Positions 23,041-34,562 of a DNA stretch of 64,000 nt are shown here, piece after piece. Both the position numbers and the translations under genes were made by a program. Each line of letters opens with the position of its first letter. Within the stretch, counting starts at the first letter, position 1. Below the pieces are notes generated by a model. It searched no databases. It was not told the origin of the DNA and was given only the letters and a program-made list of their open reading frames with translations. The stretch lies in the NCBI GenBank assembly GCA_037178675.1, contig JAYMGJ010000080.1, positions 40,105-104,104 of the forward strand, in the 5' to 3' direction. This DNA is from Scleroderma bovista (lineage: Eukaryota > Basidiomycota > Agaricomycetes > Boletales > Sclerodermataceae).

Positions 23041-23289
23041 AGTGTAGGCTGCCAGTGGAAGAAATGCAAGTCCTTGTCGAGTGCAGTGTCGTGTAGAGTA
23101 GTCTGGGGTCCTTCGGAATAATCTAGTGTTCAGGGTCCTCGCAGTAACTTAAAGTCACCTGACTCAAACTTAGGGCCATTAGTAAATTGATAATCGACAG
23201 CTTATAATCGATATATCGCTCAAGCTTGGCAGTCTGGTATCCAGACTAGTTGATCGTAACGCGCGCAAGTCCAATCGACCGCATCGCGT

Positions 23290-24420
23290 TGTAACATCCA
23301 AGGTATGTAGGTGGTTTTGATCTACAGCGCTCGACTGACGTTTCTACTTAGCTGCAATCTGGTTCGTCCACGTTGACGCCTCGATCTACGGACTTCACAG
23401 GCATGTTTCGAGTCGCTGCGTCGCACTGGCGCGTAACTGGTAAGTCGTTTCGCGTTCTGGAGCTATGCTGACATTTGCAGGTCCAATTTTGAGTCTTTCG
23501 CGTCGCCGTCTACGTCTACGGACCTCGGGCGGTTTGTGGGTTGGATGGGTGGCCTTGACGACATAACTAAGTCGTTTGCAATCTTTGGTGTGTGCACACG
23601 CCCTGACTCTCTGTAGGCAGCCGCGCACCTTCGACTCGCCGTGAGTCGACGTTGCCGCCGCTTTCTGTGTCGTCACCGTGGTTCGTCACCGCCGCCTTCG
23701 TTTCGGCCGCCATCTCCAGCTGCCCCGCCTTAATCGCCTCATCTGTGTTCATCTCCGCTTTTGACCTGTGCGTTAAATGGTGCGTATATACCGACGTCAC
23801 TAGTGACTAATTAGTAATGCCTACCCGTCTCCATCGATCAACGCTCGGGCGGCTCGATTTCATGTTTATCTGGTGAGTATTGCGTCCTCGACTCGTTTGG
23901 ACGCGTTTTGATATTGCGTGGTGCATTTGTTGCCGATCAGGCGTCGTTTGCAACGCCCAGCGCGCCCATGTGACCGCTGGCCATGTCTGCATGGATTCCG
24001 ATACCGTTCGATTGGGCTCCATGGCATCCAGGTAAGTGTCATGCCTTGCATCGCTTTCTTTCGGCGTTTACTGAGTTTCCGCGGTGTTTGCAGTTCTATT
24101 CGCGTCGGTTTCAACGCTTTGCACTTCCCTGTGCCCGCTCGATGCATCCGCATGACTCCCGCTGCCATCTATCCCCTCGACGCCGTGCTTCACACCTCCA
24201 ATACCCAGGTGCATGCTTGCACCATCACCGTGGCCTGCGACAGCCGTTTCTGCACCATTCTGCACGCTCAACGCGTCCGTCGGCTCTCTTGATTCTATCT
24301 GCATGGCCGTTCTCGTCATCCGCTCAGTTCCCGGGGCCGTTCTCGTCATCTGCATCCTAACGCATGCTACTCTAGTGACAAGATCGTCTGCGAGGTGAGC
24401 AGTGTCAGTGACCAACATCC
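23290..24420 (+). other. Spliced-looking locus of unknown nature
   Basis: This interval carries a regular series of strong intron-like signals on the plus strand: GTAAGT...TTTGCAG (23443-23479), GTGAGT...GATCAG (23873-23940) and GTAAGT...TTTGCAG (24032-24093), with exon-sized pieces between. A frame from the ATG at 23403 through the first junction, and another from 23818 through two junctions to about 24360, stay open, but the predicted proteins are Arg/His/Ser-rich and match nothing known. It could be a spliced long noncoding RNA, a lineage-specific gene, or a decayed gene. The repeated words CTACGGAC and TCGCGT hint at local duplication. Confidence 0.3.
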
Positions 24421-24938
24421 GACAAAAGAAGTGCAAGACGTCTACCTGCGCATTGATTATGTGGCACACTCGTATCAATTTGTGGAGTAACGCTCAAGAC
24501 AGCATATAAACGCCAAAGAGACGAGCCGACCAAAAGTTGACTCCACACAGACTGCCACAACGGATTATGTCACTCGCGAGAGCCCCATAGCATGGGCTCT
24601 TGCACGAAACACTCTGTCTTCCCGAGTGCATGAATACCCTAACTCTCAGAAGGTCCCCCAGAAGTGATCATATAATTTTATATGGTCACTATTTCCTTCG
24701 TGGGGAATGGATCAATCGTGATGTTTGGAAACACACCGATGTGATCATGTCAATAAACGTCCATGATATCATATCCCTGATATGGGACCCAGTTGGGACC
24801 CAATGTTGGAATGGGTTATGCGCCCGCAAAGAGAAAGGGGCGCCTGATCGGTAATTAACAGCCAAAAGAAGATCTGAACGCCCTCTGGATTAGGCCATGA
24901 CTTTTAGTTGAACGATCGGCCCAGAACAAGACGAAAGA

Positions 24939-24945
24939 TATATAA
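24939..24945 (+). promoter_or_regulatory. TATA box of the small heat-shock gene
   Basis: TATATAA lies 46 bp upstream of the Hsp20 start codon at 24991, a normal distance for a strongly inducible gene with a short leader. No clean array of inverted GAA units (heat-shock element) was found by eye in the 300 bp upstream. Confidence 0.55.
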
Positions 24946-24990
24946 TGACCTTGATGGACAGGCAGATGCGTCATTGAATACTGCTGCAGA

Positions 24991-25583
24991 ATGTCTATCG
25001 TCTACTACGACCCTTTCACTGAATTCGATCGTCTCTTCGACGACGCATTTGCTACTCGATTCTTGCCTACGACGACGTTCGAAACCACTGAAGGTGGTCG
25101 AAGCGGTAGAGGGGGTCAACGACAGGGCCCATGGCGTCCGAGGTAGGCAGTGGGCACCATAAAACGAGCAACATGGACTTGATGCGAACGGTATTTCCAT
25201 TAGGCTGGACCTCTACGAGAACAAGGAGTCCAACATCGTCACTGCTATCTTCGAGTTGCCGGGGGTGAAGCAGGATGGCGTCAACATTGATGTTCATCAA
25301 AACAGGCTGACGATTTCTGGGGAATTTAAGTCAGAGTTTGCTCCCGACGACCCTGGCTATGTAGTAAAAGAGCGACCCCTTGATAAATTTTCGCGTACAA
25401 TCAATCTTCCTGCTGGTGTCAAGGTGAGTATTACTGACTTGCGCCGTCTGTCAATGATTCGGTTGATGCTGACAAGTTATTGAGCCGGAAGATGTTAAGG
25501 CCAAGTTGGAGAACGGGGTCTTGACTATTACTTTTCCGAAGGTGACTCCAGAGCAAGAGCCAAAGCGCGTCACCGTTTCCTAA
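24991..25583 (+). CDS. Small heat-shock protein (Hsp20/alpha-crystallin family)
   Basis: Three exons (24991-25142, 25204-25423, 25485-25583) encode 156 residues. The N-terminus (MSIVYYDPFTEFDRLFDDAF) is the usual amphipathic arm. The alpha-crystallin domain starts at DLYENKESNIVTAIFELPGV and includes DVHQNRLTISGE, FSRTINLPAGVKPEDVKAKL and the terminal ENGVLTITFPK. Family members form oligomers that hold unfolding proteins during stress. Both introns are 61 bp, with donors GTAGGC and GTGAGT. The last intron ends TTATTGAG just before CCGGAAGAT, restoring the conserved KPEDVKA. Confidence 0.95.
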
Positions 25584-27021
25584 ATGCAACTATGTGCATA
25601 AGGGTTGGGCTTCCGAAGTCGTATGATTGTTTGAGCTTCGATTCGTCAAGTCGGAATGTACCTAGTTGTAACTTGTTCGTTATTGTTCGCGCTATTGATT
25701 GAAAAGCATCTCTTACCGGAAAAAAATACATGAAATGTTCTGAAAACGTTATCAAACTTTGATGTAATTGCACCAGGATGTAAGTACTATCACCGAAGGA
25801 GTCCGCCAACCCCAGTTGTTGACCAATCACCAAAATAACGCGTTGTTACACCTGTTAATGGGATGATATAAGGTTGTGGTCCGCTATGAAAGCGCGATAG
25901 GGTAACAACAAATGAGCGAGGTCGGTTGATGGATAAAACAAGAAGTGTGAGAGATGACGGTCACTTGGAACGTGATCTTGGAAGAAATCTCAGAGGGCTG
26001 TCTCAGCAACCCTCAAAATTTGAAGGAAGATAGTCATTCCACACTCAGCGTGACCAAAGATTGACATGACTGGCGACTTTGCTGGTCGTCGCGCTACTTT
26101 TCGCCGCCGACACCGCACATGTTCTCTTTTATCAACACTCGTCATGGCATGGTCATCCTACACCACGGATAATACAGGCATCTAGTGACGCAACTTTGGG
26201 ATGCCAGTTAGTGCAGTACGAAAAGGCGTCACACTGCCTTCGTTGTGAGAAGGATAGTCTCTCGAAGTGATAGGAAATTCGGAACTCGGGAAGCAAATGT
26301 TTCCTATAATGCGCCTTCCCAGAACGTCTTGAGACGAATAGAATGTCAGTTCTGGGTCATCTGAAAGCAAACGAGAAATGGATAACATCGTATGTAGCCT
26401 GTAGGGTCCACGATCGCGCTTCCTGCATCAATCTCTAAGCTGTGACCAGCGGTGTAGAAATTTACACTCTCTGAGGTGAATAAACAAAGGACTCCAAGCG
26501 GGGAAGCAAGCCATCAGTGCAGATCAGCTGAGTGGTACAGATCATGGATATTGGATTCGATATGACGGCTGGGGGCTATGAGCAATGATGTTGAAACATT
26601 GATGCTGCACAGTCCTTTTGATCAGCATCTGGCAGGTGTGAACGCCACTCATAAGAGTACCGGAAGGAAGACCTCCTTTTGAAGGAGCGACCATACCAGG
26701 AAGAAGGTAATGACAAGCGGAATTTGCATACACTGATGGCTACACTTGGTAGTTGTTGGAATGGAGGGAAGCTGGCAACGCTGATATCAAATGTAAGTTC
26801 AATTGTTCGTTCAAGTCCCCGCGTCTCTTTTTAGAGCGGTGATGGGCAGGCTGAGCAGAACACATGGCTTCCAGGTTACGTTGTTCGACTTCCCCGAACA
26901 AGTGGACGGCATTTGAGCGCGCATCAAGAAACACGCATAAACGGTTCATATCGTGCATCGTTTATATTAGTGCTTTGCCCCACCATCCGTTGTCATCCAT
27001 TTACCTCCGTCGTCTGCGATC
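25584..27021. other. Intergenic region, no gene seen
   Basis: 1.4 kb between the Hsp20 stop and the UNC93-like start. Frames are short and without motifs. The right end contains the transporter promoter and leader; a pyrimidine-rich stretch lies just upstream of the ATG at 27022. Confidence 0.5.
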
Positions 27022-29015
27022 ATGTCTGATCCCCTTGCAGAGGAGGCTGGCAAGCCCGGCGGTGCTCATCTTAGCGAAGGCTCCATCTCCAGACAGGCAG
27101 ATACTTCCGAGCGCCCTTCAGGATGGAGGGGAATCCATTCCCACCCAACTGTCCAAGTCGCTCTGCTTGGTGTCGTTTGTTTCATGTGTCCCGGCATGTT
27201 CAATGCGCTGTCTGGTCTGGGTGGCGGTGGTCAAGTCAACGCTAAAGACCAAGCCAACGCTAGCTCTGCTCTTTATGCGACTTTTGCTTTCTTTGGCTTC
27301 TTTTCAGGGTACGTTTTTTTTTCGGTCTGGTGGGTTTCTCCTGACCGTTGAACTTAGCACCATAAACAATGTTCTCGGAGCTCGTTTGAATCTTATGTTG
27401 GGCGCCTTGGGATATCCTCTTTATATATCTGCCTTCCTGTGCGTTCCAGTTCTCATTCACCTTGTCCCCAAATTCACCGCCACTCAGAGTTGTAAACATT
27501 CATCCAAATGCTGGTGGATATGTCATTGCTTCGGGCGCTGTCCTGGGCATATGTGCAGCCTTGCTGTGGACAGCACAGGGTTCACTCATGATGGCCTACC
27601 CTACCGAGTCTCAAAAGGGGTTGTATATTGGTATTTTCTGGGCTATCTTCAACTTGGGCGGTGTGGTTGGTTCCGCCGTTGCCTTTGGACAGAACTTCCA
27701 TTCAACGCAAAACAGCGGTGCGTCTGAACAACAGTTTTCTCAATCTCTTCAACCGGCCTGACATGACTGAGATCAGTGAACAACGGGACCTATGTAAGGC
27801 AGAAAGGCAGGAAAAAATATCGTTGGAAATATTGACTTCATCCTCATCAGATTGGTTTTTTGGTTCTCACCATCACCGGATTCTTCATCCCTCTTTTCAT
27901 GACAAATCCAGAGAAGATGATCCGAACAGATGGCACCAAAGTTGTCCAAGTCCGCCATCCCTCCTGGAGGACGGAATTTATCAGTCTGTTTGTTGCCCTC
28001 AAAACAGATCCATGGATTATCCTGCTCTTCCCAATGTTCTTCGCGAGCAACTACTTCTATACATGGCGTTCGTAGTCTTCTTCCCGCTTGCCTACCTACT
28101 CCCTCCTGATTTAAATTCTTTGTAGAGTTCAACGACTATAATGGTGCCCTCTTCACGATCCGTGCACGAGGGTTGAACAATTTTGTCTACTGGACTGCGC
28201 AGATTTTTGGCTCGTTATTGATCGGGTATTTCATCCTAGACAAGAAAAGCCTCCGACGCAGAGCTCGTGCATTCCTAGGGTGGATCATCGTCTTTCTGAT
28301 GGTCTTCGTCGTCCACATTTGGGCTTATTTCTACCAGAAGTAAGATTCAACCACCACCCGTCATCAAGTGGGCACATAACGCTCACACTTTTGTCTAGGG
28401 ACTATACGCGCGAGTCCCAAGCGGCGCCAGATGCCCGCAGGATCGACATCTATGATAGCGACTATCCCGCCCACGTTTGGTTAATGATCTTCTATGGATT
28501 CCTCGATTCGATGTGGCAAACATACGCATACTGGCTCATGGGTGCCATGTCCAACGACATGGCTAAGCTGGCTGTCTTCACCGGATTTTGTAAGACATGT
28601 TTTCTCGAACACTATCTTCTCGAACCATCCATCAATCTTTGTCTCGTAGATAAATGCATTCAGTCGTCTGGTGCGGCCGGTGTATGGCGCGCGGACGGTG
28701 TTGGGCTACCGTGAGTCTCTCTCCCTCACTATCGCCACTTGCCATTTGGCGGTTTGAGACGAAATGGGCTATGGAACTAATCATCGCACTAGATACATGA
28801 ATATCTTCCTTTCGACATGGGCATTAACGGCTGCCGGCATGGTCTTTGCTCTGCCAATGGTATACTACCGCGTCAAAGACTTTACTGACATCAAGGACGA
28901 AGCTTTGTGGGTTCCTTTCACACTCACCAGTCCCCAGCTTATGGATGTTCTTTGACCAACCTCTTCTAGGATGCACATTGCAGAGACAGAAAAGGGGGGC
29001 TCAATTACTACCTAG
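27022..29015 (+). CDS. UNC93-like major facilitator superfamily membrane protein
   Basis: Ten exons (27022-27308, 27358-27438, 27488-27717, 27777-27793, 27851-28067, 28126-28339, 28399-28589, 28650-28710, 28793-28906, 28970-29015) encode 485 residues. After a polar N-terminus there are about 11-12 hydrophobic segments. Typical fungal UNC93/DUF895 blocks are GVVCFMCPGMFNALSGLGGG, NIHPNAGGYVIASGAVLGIC, LLWTAQGSLMMAYPTESQKG, FNDYNGALFTIRARGLNNF, WQTYAYWLMGAMSND and SSGAAGVWRADGVGLPYMN. Substrate is unknown; relatives sit in the plasma membrane or vacuole. Exon 4 is a 17 nt microexon whose inclusion restores NS-VNNGTY-IGFLVLT. Introns are 49-63 bp except intron 8 (82 bp). All junctions keep phase. 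The gene is convergent with the stress-protein gene at 29448. Confidence 0.93.
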
Positions 29016-29447
29016 TAGGTCGCTGAAGCCGAAGGACAGCACGAGCTAATGCCACGAGCTACGACCCATCCATTGACCTGTTACATGTACCCCTTGATGA
29101 TGATGACCCACTTTCTTGACACCCTTTGGGCGTAATGTGGTTGAGAATATTGAACGGACGTCTTTTTGTAAAGTACATACTTGTATGGGAATCTTAGTTG
29201 GACATTGATCTGTTATTGCTCAACTATCGAAAGCAAGTATGCACATGGACAGAAAAGGCATAGTAATCCATCATCATCATCATGATTTTTTAAAAATAAG
29301 GTGACAAAACTAATGTGAACAAGGATGCCTGCGTCTGTTTTGGCAGGATTTAAATATAAAAGACACAAGGAACTTTAAACAGAGTCGTTGATCGACATCC
29401 TCCCTGGAGGAGACCAGAACACGGATGCCCACTGCTCAGCGTGCTGA
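29016..29447. terminator. Convergent 3' region between the transporter and the USP gene
   Basis: 432 bp between two converging stop codons, holding both 3' UTRs. It includes a short CAT trinucleotide run near 29269-29283 and A/T-rich stretches. No precise polyadenylation site can be fixed. Confidence 0.4.
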
Positions 29448-31582
29448 CTAGCCTCTCACTTTCACACCTAAATACCCTTCACCTTCCGCACCGTCCCCTG
29501 CACCCTCGGCGGCTTCCTCCACCTCTTCACCCTCCGGAATAGGTGTCTTCCGATCGTCCACTCGCTGCATCTCATCCCGCATAACAGCCACGTCCTGATC
29601 CACCTTGGCCGCGACACGGTCGATCCCAGCTGCCTCTGCAAGCGAGACACGGGCGCGGTGCTTCGTAAGATGAGCGGAACGCTTCGGTGGTCGTTTGAGG
29701 CGACGACGCGTGACCATAACAGGTACAGAACAACGCTAGAAATGGTAACATGCAAATGAGCCCAGGTGTATCCATCGTAGGCAGAAACACACTTGGATGA
29801 GATAGTGGGATGTAGACCCCAACAAGATACTACACATATGGAATCAGCATTGGAACGTGCTGCCAACAAAGAACGTACCCCCTGAGTTGACCCAATCCCC
29901 TAGATCCAACGATCAACATTGTCGGTTCGTTGTAGTCGACAATGTCAAGGAGCATGTGGCGCGCATTCTTGGCGTGCCACGCTTGACACGATACGGTCAC
30001 GTTTAGCTTGGTTCTTTGTAACAGTGACGTGGCTTGACGGACAAGGATATAGGCGAGGCCTTGACGCTGTGGATGACTTAGGAGGTGAACTAACGGTAGC
30101 AAATGAATCTGCATACTTCTTGCTGGTTGCGCAATTTGGATATACGATCTGTGGTGGGAATGGGAGGGTCCACTATGATCATCTTCGATCACCGTCTCTT
30201 CGATGCAAGTAGGTGTGAATAGTTTACCTTTGTTCTCGTTCTCCACGACAGTGACGATGAGCCTACAAGTACAAGGTCAGTGTAGTAATAAATAAGAAAA
30301 AAAGGTACACATACATCTCGTCGCCATCTCGCAAGACTGTACCAACTCCCCACTCGACAGCATACCTACTTTCTTCGCTCAAATCACTTGCTACGACATA
30401 TGTCTTCTTTCTTTGTGCAAATGCGTCCGGATCCCCTTGAATGATAGTGATCGTACATCGATCACGCTGGAACACAGGCCGGGAGGTATGGAGGGGCAAC
30501 TGTTCATGGGGACGCGATTTCTTCCGTTTCGGGTTTCCCCGTTTTGACCGAGTTGAGCTAAAACTGCTGCGATTTAGGGTAGAGGGGAAGTATGGCTCGG
30601 GCGGCACGACGACGTTTACGCCCTCGCCAAGTGGGTCGGGATCAAACGCAGCATCCGCATCCAGGTCAATCTCGCCCACTAACGATCCATCGCCGGCTAT
30701 TCCCGCAATAAGGGCATTTTGCTCAGTATTACGCTCCGTGACCATGTCGTACATCCCAGCAGTATCGTCACTCCAGTCATCATCTTCGTCTTCTGTCTCA
30801 TCGCCGGCATATTCGGAGCCTGAATCCGGATCATCTGTAAAGGCGGTGCGAGGACGAACGGCAGGTGCACGCCGCCCAATGAATGATTCGGAATCGGACT
30901 CTTCGAGAGGGAGAGGCGTAGGAGAGGACTCTCGATCACGCGAGCGCCAGCGACTGAGGGTGAACGGAGATTGGGAACGTGTGCGGGTGACAACCGAGGC
31001 GGAATCTTTGGAGTCGGCGTTGGAGGGCATGATGAAGGACGCGGGACGAGATTTGCGTTTGTTGTTGGAACTACGCCCACGGGATTCCTTGTCTCGATCG
31101 TCGCTTGGGGGTGTAGTACGCGACAGAGACAGGGAAGAAAGACCGCCTAGCATGGAATTGAACGACATCTTCCCGAAGGAACCAGTGGTGCGATCCCCCT
31201 TGTTGGCGCTGGCAGATGTGGGAGTAGGAGAGATTGGTTGGGGATCATCGTGCGGCACAGGTAGTTGGTCGACCTGTATACAGGGAGGATGAGGAGTGGG
31301 TTGGGACGAAAAGAAGTGCGAAATAGAAGCAGCTGTAATACTTCGGGGTGTACTTGGTCTCGAGGACACCCGCGAGCCCGACTCTGCACGCAGGGTGCCA
31401 GAGCCCGTGTCATGGAAAGAAACGGTGTGTCTCCTATCTGGTCGATTTAATGAGGTGCCAGCATCCGGTGAAGATGCAGCGATGTCCCTCGGGATCAAGC
31501 TTTTTGGCTGGCCATACCACGATAACCAGCTACGCCTGCGCGAACGCGGATGTAGTTCAGGACTGGTTGGTGGCTCAACCAT
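29448..31582 (-). CDS. Universal stress protein domain protein with long disordered N-terminus
   Basis: Six exons (30315-31582, 30228-30262, 30117-30148, 29879-30066, 29793-29829, 29448-29735) encode 615 residues. The first 400 or so are low-complexity, Ser/Arg/Pro-rich, with acidic clusters and an SRRRSWLSWYGQPKS opening, so likely phosphorylated and disordered. The UspA domain follows: KKTYVVASDLSEESRYAVEW, MLIVTVVENENK, ERQGLAYILVRQATSLLQR, and the ATP-binding signature G-x2-G-x9-G-S in GSRGLGQLRGILLGSTSHYL. The tail is acidic and Glu-rich. Presence of the G2xG9xGS motif suggests an ATP-binding type. Introns are 52, 79, 50, 49 and 57 bp; exons 2 and 3 are 35 and 32 nt. The frame is open upstream to 31942, but the ATG at 31582 begins the recognisable MVEPPTSPEL opening. 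Confidence 0.85.
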
Positions 31583-34562
31583 AGTGGTAGCAACAAACAC
31601 CAGCGGAGATGTCCGGTGGTGGAAGAGATAGTGGGTGGTGATGAAGCTTACCTGATGTTGAAGAGACCTTCGCTGGGTGGCTGCGTCAATCGAGCCTGGG
31701 CCACACAGCTGGAAAAGGCCAAGATAAGTTTCGTCAAGATACCAATCAGAAGCACAGGTATTGGGGCGCCTGTTGCCCATCGGGACAAGTATGCATTCCG
31801 GCGTGCAACGCGAATGAGTCTTGGCAAGCGGCATTATGTACTCACACTGTTTAGTTCCTTGGTCCCATCCATCGTTCCTGATCGATGCGATAAGTAACAA
31901 TCTCATCAGAACCAACGTCCTTCTAGACATACCGTCTTCCACTCTTCGTCGTAGAGGTGGTGTGCTGCTAAGAGGGCGTTAGGGAGAAAGTTTGGACTGG
32001 TCCATTTCCTTGGCATGATAATATACGTTCCATATCAGGAAGTACTTTGCCAGCCAATGCACGTGATACTGAACAATCAAGGCACATTACGGTTACACCA
32101 GAAAGTCTCGCAAAACATAAATCTGTGGGTGGTCATCTGAGACTCTCGTATAGCGATGCCATTCAATCAAGGCTTATGGCAGTTCAGAAGCATTCGAATC
32201 CGTGAGTTCCACTTCTGCCAACGTCGCGCGGCGGCCTGGCTTTCTACTGTCAGGGAGATGCACTACACTTTTTGCTACATGAGGTGCGCGCCGAGGACAT
32301 GACTCTCCGAAACAGATAATCTGGCTCGTGCGGGCAATCAAATATGCCGGACCGCGGGATGACGGACTTCTGCGAACTTTCTGTGAAGCCAGGTATGCAC
32401 GATAGCTGCAGGGTCCCATGTTTCGGGGTCAAGTAATATCCGGGAGTAGTCACATGCGTTGCGTGTTTACATAAATTAAATCCGTAGCATTGACAAGTAG
32501 CTAATCCCCTTCTTTAGAATCGAGTGCGGACCAGTGGAAAGCGAGACCCCTTGACTATGGGTGTTGGCTGATTCCTGGGACATGGACATGCCAAGGAGAA
32601 GAGCAAGGGTGGCGTATTCCCTAATTAACATGTTTCTGGAGCCGTGGGTCACCCGACGACCAACCAAGGAGACACCATCCTCCTTATGAGCTACCCATCA
32701 TCTTGGCAAGTGAGCCTGCGTCATAATCCTCTGATCACAGGGCCATACGGCGGCGGTCACCTTGCTTACGCTGGTCTGGCTCAAAGCTCTCAGTACGACG
32801 AAAGATACTGCTGTGTCACAGGACTGGACGGAGTCGTACTACTCATTGCATCGTTGACGAAACCCTTAAACATGGGAATTCCAGGCGAAACACGGTATGA
32901 GGGATGTAATCTATTTCCTTCTTTACAAGTCACTACTAGTAGAAATTCCACGTAGGCGTCCACATTTTTGACAATCTAATTTTCTACTAATTCTACATAA
33001 ATATCCATACAGAAGAGACGAAGGAAGTTCAATAATAAAGGACAACTGAGCCTAATAATATTTGCAGTTCCATGTGACATGTCCGGTAGGGGTGACAAGC
33101 TCGTAACCATCATGATCCCATCATTTCCACACGACCTTTGATGTGTACTGGACTGCTGTACTTTCGTGATTTGTCTCAAGGATTACATCGTGTACTAATG
33201 GTCACATCTCAGGGCTCATCCATGCTCCCTTGAGGACTTCACTGCGTTTAGCGGGAGTTTTCGGATCTAACGCACCATCGAATTCCGGTTGTCGGAGGGG
33301 ACGAAACATTGCCCCTCTAGATTTGTCAAATGGGAATTGTTGGCTTACAAAGAACACGTCCTCAGTTGCGGGATACTGATCGGTAAGAACGGATGCCACG
33401 CACACTGAACAGCCCGGAAAAAAGGATCGGAAATCCGCGATCCCTTCTACAGAACATTGTCGTAGTCTTTCATGGTTCGTGATACAATTGTGTTCGTGGC
33501 AGACAGTCATAGTTTGCTACAGCGGAAATGGACTAACTTATATGGATCAATGCGTATTGCGAGGCATACTATTACACCCGAAGTTGTCGGCACCCCCACC
33601 CATTCGGCACTTTGGTTTTTTACCACCCACCGCTCAACTACACACAACATTGACTAGTTTTATACCACTCGGATACTCTGATAGCTTGAAGCATCGATAT
33701 ACGTGCAGTAGTTGTTGAGATCGCAAAAAATGCTGGGTTGAACGGCAGTCACGCTCATTTGTCACCCAAGTTGTCACAACTGCCGAAGTGGAGTCACAAT
33801 TCTCACCACGGAATCCGTGTGACAGCAGTGACATATGGTGACATTTCTGTGACTGCCGAATGGATGGGGGTGCCGTGGAAGTGATAGTAGTAACAATATT
33901 TAGGCTAGAACTCCTCGGCTCAAGAGAGGTCACACTGGTGGTCTGGAAACAGCTCGTCAATCCTTTGGCAGATGTTTCTTTTCCAGACTGAGAACTTACT
34001 TAACAATCCTCTTGGAAGAATCGTACTAATCAGTGAAATAGCATGTACAGAACTCAACCCGCTTCGCCACTTATACTCGCAAGGACAAAGACAGAATGAG
34101 GCGCCAATAACCATCGAAAAGAACGAAATCCAGTCCAAGGATGCAGAAGTGAACGATCGAGATGCAGTAGCGGTCAATGATAAACAAGTCGCTCACTATG
34201 AACACGAATTCGTGTGCGTCGCAAAGTGGTTGCTTAGCAACTATTGGGTGGTGTCGACGGAACGTGTACAGTCCAACATGTGTACCTGACAGCAGCATAA
34301 TACCTGATGAGTCTGCGACACTTAGACTACTCAAGAACACCAAAGCAATGGTAACATTTGACACGAAGATAGTAGACTTGATCACCACAGAAGCCAGTTA
34401 CACTATATTTTCCAAACAGACAAGGCGAAAAGGAAGCTGCATTCGGTGATTCTTGAAACCGTAAGCTTACTTGAAAGTCAGGGAAATCTGGTATCTGTGG
34501 ACCCTGGGCCGTGTTGCCCACCCCACAACCCCTTACTACTGAGTACATTCATTTCATATCCA
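31583..34562. other. 3.0 kb intergenic region with one hairpin repeat
   Basis: No gene recognised. Frames are under about 110 codons and lack motifs. The only structure seen is the inverted repeat at 33743-33858, listed separately. The left end should contain the promoter of the USP gene, and the right end the 3' UTR of the M3 peptidase gene. Confidence 0.45.
33743..33858. repeat. 116 bp inverted repeat, possible MITE
   Basis: The segment starts CGGCAGTCAC and ends with its exact reverse complement GTGACTGCCG. Pairing resumes inside after a short mismatch loop (TGTCACC on the left, GGTGACA on the right). The interior is packed with GTCAC/GTGAC words, including TTGTCACAA. Size and structure fit a small foldback element, but a clear target-site duplication was not found. 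Confidence 0.55.

Noticed and set aside
24068..24478. 136-codon minus-strand frame across the spliced-looking locus
   Set aside because: Low-complexity composition, no motif, and it opposes the strong plus-strand splice signals; treated as a shadow frame.
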